DNA of 8,489 nt from an uncultured Bacilli bacterium (lineage in GTDB: Bacteria; Bacillota_I; Bacilli_A; RF39; UBA660). Positions 5,078 through 8,489 of the stretch are shown here, in pieces. The position numbers and the translations under genes are program-made. How positions within the stretch are numbered: the first letter of the stretch is position 1; every line of letters begins with the position of its first letter. The notes under the pieces are model-generated. The model was not told where the DNA came from and searched no databases. It saw nothing but the letters and a program-made list of their open reading frames with translations. The DNA is taken from the NCBI GenBank assembly GCA_947588795.1, contig CANPZJ010000032.1, forward strand, positions 1 to 8,489. The letters are read 5' to 3'.

Positions 5078-5127
5078 TCCTTTCTACCTTTATAAGACAA
5101 GTATATATTACCCCCCCCGAAAATCAA
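5078..5127 (-). promoter_or_regulatory. Promoter of the surface-protein gene with a G8 tract in its spacer
   Basis: On the minus strand TTGATT (5127-5122) and TATACT (5105-5100) are separated by 16 bp that consist of TTC, eight G (5118-5111) and TAATA. Transcription would start about 5093, giving a leader of about 22 nt that contains the AGAAAGGA ribosome site (5085-5078). A run of eight G is exceptional in this AT-rich DNA. Because it fills the -35/-10 spacer, a gain of one G would give the optimal 17 bp and a loss would weaken the promoter. This is the geometry of phase-variable promoters such as Neisseria porA and opc. Confidence 0.55.
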
Positions 5128-5142
5128 CTGATTTTATTAATT

Positions 5143-5160
5143 TTTACATTGGGATGTAAA
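5143..5160. repeat. Inverted repeat upstream of the surface-protein promoter
   Basis: TTTACAT (5143-5149) and ATGTAAA (5154-5160) are perfect 7-bp arms around TGGG. The repeat lies about 16 bp upstream of the -35 candidate of the surface-protein gene. No T-run follows on either strand, so it is more like an operator or activator site than a terminator. No regulator can be named. Confidence 0.4.
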
Positions 5161-5187
5161 TTAAATATCGTATTGTTGTATATTTAT

Positions 5188-5196
5188 ATTATAACA
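5188..5196 (-). promoter_or_regulatory. Possible second, extended -10 promoter for the surface-protein gene
   Basis: TGTTATAAT on the minus strand (5196-5188) is a perfect extended -10 element, with a weak -35 candidate TTTATA 17 bp before it. It would start a transcript near 5181 with a leader of about 110 nt. If active, it would make expression partly independent of the G8 spacer promoter. The element lies in very AT-rich DNA, so chance occurrence is a real possibility. Confidence 0.35.
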
Positions 5197-5253
5197 TTAT
5201 CTTTTTTGTTTATAAATATCTTTTTATTTTATTTGACATAAATATTATGGCAT

Positions 5254-5281
5254 ATAAAAAAGAAGTCCAATTAAGAACTTC
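5254..5281 (-). terminator. Rho-independent terminator of the YfcC-like transporter gene
   Basis: On the minus strand GAAGTTC (5281-5275) pairs with GGACTTC (5268-5262), seven base pairs including one G-U, around TTAATT, and runs into TTTTTT (5261-5256). It starts 13 bp after the transporter stop codon. Stem, spacing and U-tract are all typical, so the transporter and the downstream surface-protein gene are separate transcription units. Confidence 0.8.
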
Positions 5282-5294
5282 CTTTAAATTATAA

Positions 5295-6797
5295 TTAAAT
5301 ATAAGTCATTACTGTATATAATACTAGTAAAATAACTAACATTGCTATAGCAAATATCCAAATATATTTAATCCATGATTTATATTCAATATTTAAATAT
5401 GATAAACCAATTAATAGTAAACCACTAGTTGGAAGTATCATTGTTGTAAAACCATTCATAGTAGTAAATATTGTATGAATAATATCAACACTACTAGCAA
5501 ATGTACCAACAAAATATGGTCCAACAGTAACTGTTACTAAAGCAAAATATTGACTAAATACAGTTGAAAGTAAAGCAGACAATGTTGTTAAGAATGGGTT
5601 AAATGTTGTAACATTTTTAAACATCATATTATTAAGGGCAGGAACTACAGGATTACTGTATGCTATTGCCATTAAGAAATATGATCCAACAAATAACGCA
5701 ATTGGTAAAGCCATTTTTTTGCATCCTTCACCAACACCTTCAATAAATTCATTTAATTTTACATGACATATTAGACTAATTAAAATTGCAACGATTAATA
5801 TTACAGCAACAGCATTAAATAAACCTGTTGAATTTAAAGTTAAATCTAAATATGTACCGAAAGCTCCAGCAAAAGATCCTAAAATTAACTTAAATGGATA
5901 AATTTCACCAATATGTAGTTCAGTTAGCCAAGTATGGAAACTATTAAAAATAGTAAGACCAAAGCTATCTTCCCATGAAATGTAACTTAATGTTAAGAAT
6001 ACAAATAAGATAACTAACATTACTACAACTGGCCAAGCTTTTGCTTTTTTATCCACTTTTTCTACTTTAAATGGATCGTCTTCTAAATCATTAGATTTCT
6101 TTTCTTTTACAACTTTTTTAACATGTAATATAGTAAAGAAATTATATAGAATAAAGCCTACAACTAAAACAATTAAACGATATAATATAGCTGTGTTAAC
6201 TGCTGTTCCTAAGAATTGATTAAATAGAACAACTGCTTCTCCACCATAAGTTGCGCCAAGTAAACCAAGTAATATAGAACCAAATGTGGTACTAAATGCT
6301 GTTATTTTATCTAACTTCATTGTAAGTAATACTGATATTACAAATGGTACAAAAGTTAAAGCAATGAAAGTTTGATTTAAAAAACTTGCAAGTACTGTAA
6401 ATAACAATGAAGTTACTAATACAGTAATTATTTCCTTTCCTTTTAATTTACTAGCTAAATTACTTACTAATTTTTTATAGCTTTCACATTTACTTAAAAC
6501 ACCATATAATGCTCCCAATGCTAATAAGAAGCAAATCTTATCAGTAGTAAATTGGACAGCATTATAGAATAAATACGGTATATCAGTTAGACCAATTTGT
6601 CTCATACCAATATCATAATATTCAGTATTTTGATATGTTCCACATGCAAATATCCAAGTAAAGGCAATTGCTATAAATATAAATAATAATAGCCATTTTA
6701 CTAAGTCATTTTTCTTACCATTTTTAACAATTAAAAATCCGCAGAAAAGTGCTATACCCAATACAACTATTAGACCAATAATTTGTGTTATTGTCAT
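5295..6797 (-). CDS. YfcC-like (ion-transporter superfamily) membrane transporter
   Basis: 500-residue polytopic membrane protein with about 12 hydrophobic helices in two halves, joined by a charged cytoplasmic loop (about 225-254, KKVVKEKKSNDLEDD and neighbours). The family hint is the C-terminal ILPTSGLLLIGLSYLNIEY then WIKYIWIF, resembling the PTSG-containing end of YfcC/DcuC-type carriers, and paired re-entrant-like segments near GATYGGEAVV (181-190) and SNPVVPALNN. YfcC-type proteins carry amino acids, C4-dicarboxylates or short-chain acids, so the substrate cannot be assigned. ATG 6797 is preceded by AGGAGGAGG (6804-6812) with a 6-nt spacer, an excellent ribosome site. It has its own extended -10 promoter and terminator and sits between lysS and the surface-protein gene. 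NhaC- or AbgT-like assignment is the main alternative. Confidence 0.62.
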   Translation of the reverse strand: MTITQIIGLIVVLGIALFCGFLIVKNGKKNDLVKWLLLFIFIAIAFTWIFACGTYQNTEYYDIGMRQIGLTDIPYLFYNAVQFTTDKICFLLALGALYGVLSKCESYKKLVSNLASKLKGKEIITVLVTSLLFTVLASFLNQTFIALTFVPFVISVLLTMKLDKITAFSTTFGSILLGLLGATYGGEAVVLFNQFLGTAVNTAILYRLIVLVVGFILYNFFTILHVKKVVKEKKSNDLEDDPFKVEKVDKKAKAWPVVVMLVILFVFLTLSYISWEDSFGLTIFNSFHTWLTELHIGEIYPFKLILGSFAGAFGTYLDLTLNSTGLFNAVAVILIVAILISLICHVKLNEFIEGVGEGCKKMALPIALFVGSYFLMAIAYSNPVVPALNNMMFKNVTTFNPFLTTLSALLSTVFSQYFALVTVTVGPYFVGTFASSVDIIHTIFTTMNGFTTMILPTSGLLLIGLSYLNIEYKSWIKYIWIFAIAMLVILLVLYTVMTYI

Positions 6798-6818
6798 TTT
6801 TATCCTCCTCCTAAAAAA

Positions 6819-6827
6819 ATTATATCA
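6819..6827 (-). promoter_or_regulatory. Extended -10 promoter of the transporter gene
   Basis: TGATATAAT on the minus strand (6827-6819) is a perfect TATAAT with an upstream TG. The place where a -35 would fall is the T-run of the lysS terminator, so no good -35 exists and the TG probably compensates. Transcription would start near 6812, in or just before the ribosome site. Confidence 0.5.
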
Positions 6828-6831
6828 CTAT

Positions 6832-6864
6832 AAAAAATAAAAAAAAAGCATTTTCGCTTTTTTT
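6832..6864 (-). terminator. Rho-independent terminator of lysS
   Basis: On the minus strand AAAAAAAGC (6864-6856) pairs perfectly with GCTTTTTTT (6849-6841) around GAAAAT, with further T and A bases beyond. It begins one base after the lysS stop codon. The stem is A/T-rich apart from the two G-C pairs at the loop, but stem plus long U-tract is the standard form in very low-GC genomes. Confidence 0.75.
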
Positions 6865-6865
6865 C

Positions 6866-8350
6866 TTAATCTTTTGGCTTCATTGTTGGGAATAAAATGA
6901 CATCACGAATAGATTCACTTTCGGTAAATAACATGACAAGTCTATCTATTCCATAACCTATACCACCTGCTGGTGGCATTCCATATTCTAAGGCTTCAAT
7001 AAAGTCCATATCAATATCATTAGCCTCATCATTACCTAAATCTCTTTCTTTAAGTTGGCTTTCAAATCTTTCTAATTGATCAATTGGATCATTTAATTCG
7101 GTATAAGCATTGGCAAATTCTTTACCGCCAATAAATAATTCAAATCTTTGGGTAAATCTTGGATCTTCTGGATCTTTTTTCGTTAGTGGACTAATCTCAA
7201 TTGGATGACCATACAAAAATGTTGGTTCAATTAATGTTTCTTCGACGTATTTCTCAAAGAATAAATTAATAATATGACCTACTGATTTTTGATGTTCTTC
7301 AACTGGGATATTATGTTCATGAGCTAAATCTAATGCTTCTTCGACACTCATTTCTTTTTTAAATTCAATGCCTGTTCTATCTTTAATAGCATCAGTCATA
7401 CTAATTCTTTTCCATTTACCATCTAAATGAATTTCATTACCACACCAATTATAAGTCATTTTACCAAATACATCTCTTGCGATAGTTTGATACATCTCTT
7501 CTGTTAAATCCATCATACCTTCTAAATCAGAATAAGCAAGGTATGCTTCCATCATCGTAAATTCTGGATTATGTTTAGGGTCCATCCCTTCATTTCTAAA
7601 AGTACGACCTATTTCATAAACAGCTTCCATACCCCCAACTAATAATCTTTTTAAAGGAAGTTCTAGAGCAATTCTTAAATACATATCTAAATCTAGCGTA
7701 TTATGATGAGTAGCAAAAGGACGAGCTGCTGCCCCAGTTAAAAGAGTTGTTAAAATAGGAGTTTCTACTTCGACAAATCCTTTGTTATCCATAAAATTTT
7801 GAATACATCTAATTATTTTTGGACGAATGAATGCTATTTCCTTAGCTTTATCATTCATAATTAAATCAACATAACGTCTTCTATAACGCTCTTCAATATC
7901 AGTTAAACCATGGAATTTTTCAGGTAGTGGTTTTAGTGCTTTAACCAAATGAATATATTTAGTGGCATGAACAGTTAGGGCTCCAGTATTAGTTTTACAA
8001 ACCCAACCATTAATAGCAATAATATCACCTAAATCACAGTTTTTATATAGTTCGTATTCTTCTTCTCCTACATCACTAATACTAATATAGATTTGGATAT
8101 TACCAAATTTATCTTGTAAATCCATGAATCCAGCTTTACCACTTCTTCTTTTACTCATGATTCTTCCAGCAATAGTAACTTCATTTTTACTACTTTCTAA
8201 TTCTTCTTTAGTAAAACTTTCATATTTTTCTTTGATTTCTTTTGAATTACTTGTTAACTTGATACTATGGCCAAAAGGATCCATACCTAAACTTCTTAAA
8301 TTTTCACATTTTTCTCTTCTTACTAATTCTTGTTCTGTAAATTCACGCAT
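6866..8350 (-). CDS. lysS: Lysyl-tRNA synthetase, class II
   Basis: Attaches lysine to tRNA-Lys using ATP, via lysyl-adenylate, in the cytosol. The 494 residues are full length. An N-terminal OB-fold anticodon-binding domain covers about 58-145 (VTIAGRIMSKRRSGKAGFMD), followed by the class II catalytic core. Motif 1 is GFVEVETPIL (191-200). GAAARPFATHHNTLD follows. Motif 2 is GRTFRNEGMDPKHNPEFTMM (248-267) and motif 3 is GYGIDRLVMLF near 465-475, followed by IRDVILFPTMKP. All key arginines and acidic residues of motifs 2 and 3 appear present. A small departure is LLTGAAARPF where PGGAAARPF is commoner. ATG 8350 is chosen because AGGTGG (8356-8361) lies 5 nt upstream. The in-frame GTG at 8359 overlaps that site and is rejected. 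The gene is monocistronic, with its own promoter and terminator. Confidence 0.97.
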   Translation of the reverse strand: MREFTEQELVRREKCENLRSLGMDPFGHSIKLTSNSKEIKEKYESFTKEELESSKNEVTIAGRIMSKRRSGKAGFMDLQDKFGNIQIYISISDVGEEEYELYKNCDLGDIIAINGWVCKTNTGALTVHATKYIHLVKALKPLPEKFHGLTDIEERYRRRYVDLIMNDKAKEIAFIRPKIIRCIQNFMDNKGFVEVETPILTTLLTGAAARPFATHHNTLDLDMYLRIALELPLKRLLVGGMEAVYEIGRTFRNEGMDPKHNPEFTMMEAYLAYSDLEGMMDLTEEMYQTIARDVFGKMTYNWCGNEIHLDGKWKRISMTDAIKDRTGIEFKKEMSVEEALDLAHEHNIPVEEHQKSVGHIINLFFEKYVEETLIEPTFLYGHPIEISPLTKKDPEDPRFTQRFELFIGGKEFANAYTELNDPIDQLERFESQLKERDLGNDEANDIDMDFIEALEYGMPPAGGIGYGIDRLVMLFTESESIRDVILFPTMKPKD

Positions 8351-8367
8351 AATTACCACCTAGGTAG

Positions 8368-8395
8368 ATTATAACATAAAAAAACAACCTTTCAA
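8368..8395 (-). promoter_or_regulatory. Extended -10 promoter of lysS
   Basis: TGTTATAAT (8376-8368) on the minus strand is an extended -10. TTGAAA (8395-8390), 16 bp upstream, is a one-mismatch -35. Transcription would start near 8361, making a leader of only about 11 nt with the AGGTGG ribosome site at its 5' end. The -35 lies inside the hairpin of the preceding terminator, so the two elements overlap physically. Confidence 0.55.
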
Positions 8396-8410
8396 AGCAA
8401 AAGGTTGTTT
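8378..8410 (-). terminator. Strong intrinsic terminator with no obvious gene in front
   Basis: AAACAACCTTT (8410-8400 on the minus strand) pairs perfectly with AAAGGTTGTTT (8392-8382) around a 7-nt loop, followed by TTTTTTT (8384-8378, partly in the stem). The U-tract is on the minus-strand side, so it ends transcripts coming from the right edge toward lysS. No convincing minus-strand gene lies between it and the edge. Either a short gene tail or small RNA ends here, or it insulates or attenuates lysS. Confidence 0.7.
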
Positions 8411-8440
8411 AGTCAGCTCTAAGGAGTGAAAATTTTTCGC

Positions 8441-8480
8441 AATCAACCAATTTGATATAATATAGAAAAGGTGGTTGATT
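8441..8480. repeat. 9-bp inverted repeat flanking the right-edge promoter
   Basis: AATCAACCA (8441-8449) and TGGTTGATT (8472-8480) are perfect inverted arms, 31 bp centre to centre, about three helical turns. They bracket the -10 element and overlap the GGTGG ribosome site. The left arm would not be in the mRNA if transcription begins near 8468, so a DNA-level operator is more likely than an RNA hairpin. Confidence 0.45.
8453..8461 (+). promoter_or_regulatory. Extended -10 promoter for the right-edge gene
   Basis: TGATATAAT on the plus strand is a perfect TATAAT with an upstream TG. No clear -35 precedes it. Transcription would start near 8468, directly before the AGGTGG ribosome site at 8469-8474. 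It is divergent from the lysS promoter. Confidence 0.5.
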
Positions 8481-8483
8481 AAA

Positions 8484-8489
8484 TTGATG
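8484..8489 (+). CDS. Start of a gene running off the right edge
   Basis: AGGTGG (8469-8474) follows an extended -10 promoter. TTG at 8484 (9-nt spacer) and ATG at 8487 (12-nt spacer) are in the same frame, so translation may begin at either. Only one or two codons are inside the window, so no product can be proposed. It is divergent from lysS, with about 130 bp between the two starts. Confidence 0.35.

Noticed and set aside
5233..5248. TTGACA followed by TATTAT on the plus strand as a promoter
   Set aside because: The spacing is only a few base pairs, no plus-strand gene follows, and the next bases form the transporter terminator.
8411..8440. Possible insertion-sequence left end (AGTCAGCTCTAAGGAGTGAA region)
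   Set aside because: It has the look of a terminal repeat before a transposase promoter, but no partner repeat, target duplication or transposase sequence is inside the window.
8409..8489. Minus-strand open frame of 26 codons entering from the right edge and ending in ...FSLLRAD at TAA 8409-8411, just before the strong terminator
   Set aside because: It would overlap the plus-strand promoter, ribosome site and gene start, and 26 open codons are not rare by chance. I could not decide firmly, because it would explain the otherwise orphan terminator; a few hundred more bases to the right would settle it.
1..8489. CRISPR array, tRNA or rRNA genes
   Set aside because: No regularly spaced direct repeats and no cloverleaf or conserved rRNA blocks were seen on either strand.
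8360..8489. T-box or other riboswitch controlling lysS
   Set aside because: There is no T-box antiterminator signature, and a complete extended -10 promoter lies between the hairpin and the start codon, leaving a leader of only about 11 nt.

Overview
The window reads as chromosome from a low-GC, endospore-forming Firmicute (Bacilli/Erysipelotrichia-like, possibly an uncultured gut lineage). The grounds are very AT-rich DNA, Lys/Asn/Ile-rich proteins, GGAGG- and GGTG-type ribosome sites, the standard code (Trp is TGG) and a cysteine-rich CotY/CotZ/ExsY spore coat protein behind a sigma-K-like promoter. The genus is not determined.

Layout. At 1-180 there is the tail region of cotZ with its terminator and a doubtful gene start running off the left edge. 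At 181-630 (-) lies the coat protein. Divergent from it at 742-1059 (+) is a small membrane-anchored glucose-type EIIB domain whose cysteine is displaced by one residue. At 1069-2010 (-) there is a two-gene unit of unrecognised proteins (208 and 97 aa). Divergent from it at 2070-3170 (+) is a FtsW/RodA/SpoVE-type SEDS protein. At 3350-5071 (-) is a 573-aa surface protein. At 5295-6797 (-) is a YfcC-like transporter and at 6866-8350 (-) lysS; each has its own terminator and an extended -10 promoter. The right edge holds an unassigned terminator and a + strand promoter with ribosome site for a gene starting at the last bases.

The exciting part is 3189-5130. The 573-aa protein has a SipW-type leader and a C-terminal domain ending in the RPVFYLSS...GDGTKDSPF pattern of C-type-lectin-like surface domains. 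Just before that ending, 102 bp (3431-3532) switch to about 64% GC, with only 12 coding-strand adenines, inside a very AT-rich gene. A partial second copy lies past the stop codon (3189-3242). It is identical over 14 bp that lack coding-strand adenine, and then differs at 9 of 11 of its adenines but only 5 of 13 other bases. A GC-rich stem-loop with no U-tract sits 13 bp after the stop. Together these are hallmarks of a diversity-generating retroelement (DGR) target, although no reverse transcriptase or complete template repeat is in the window.

The promoter of the same gene appears to carry a G8 homopolymer inside the -35/-10 spacer (16 bp at present), the arrangement used for ON/OFF phase variation of outer surface proteins in other bacteria. 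The inferred model is a surface protein whose ligand-binding face is diversified by templated mutagenesis and whose expression is tuned by slipped-strand changes in spacer length. The remaining genes look like ordinary chromosomal housekeeping or sporulation functions.
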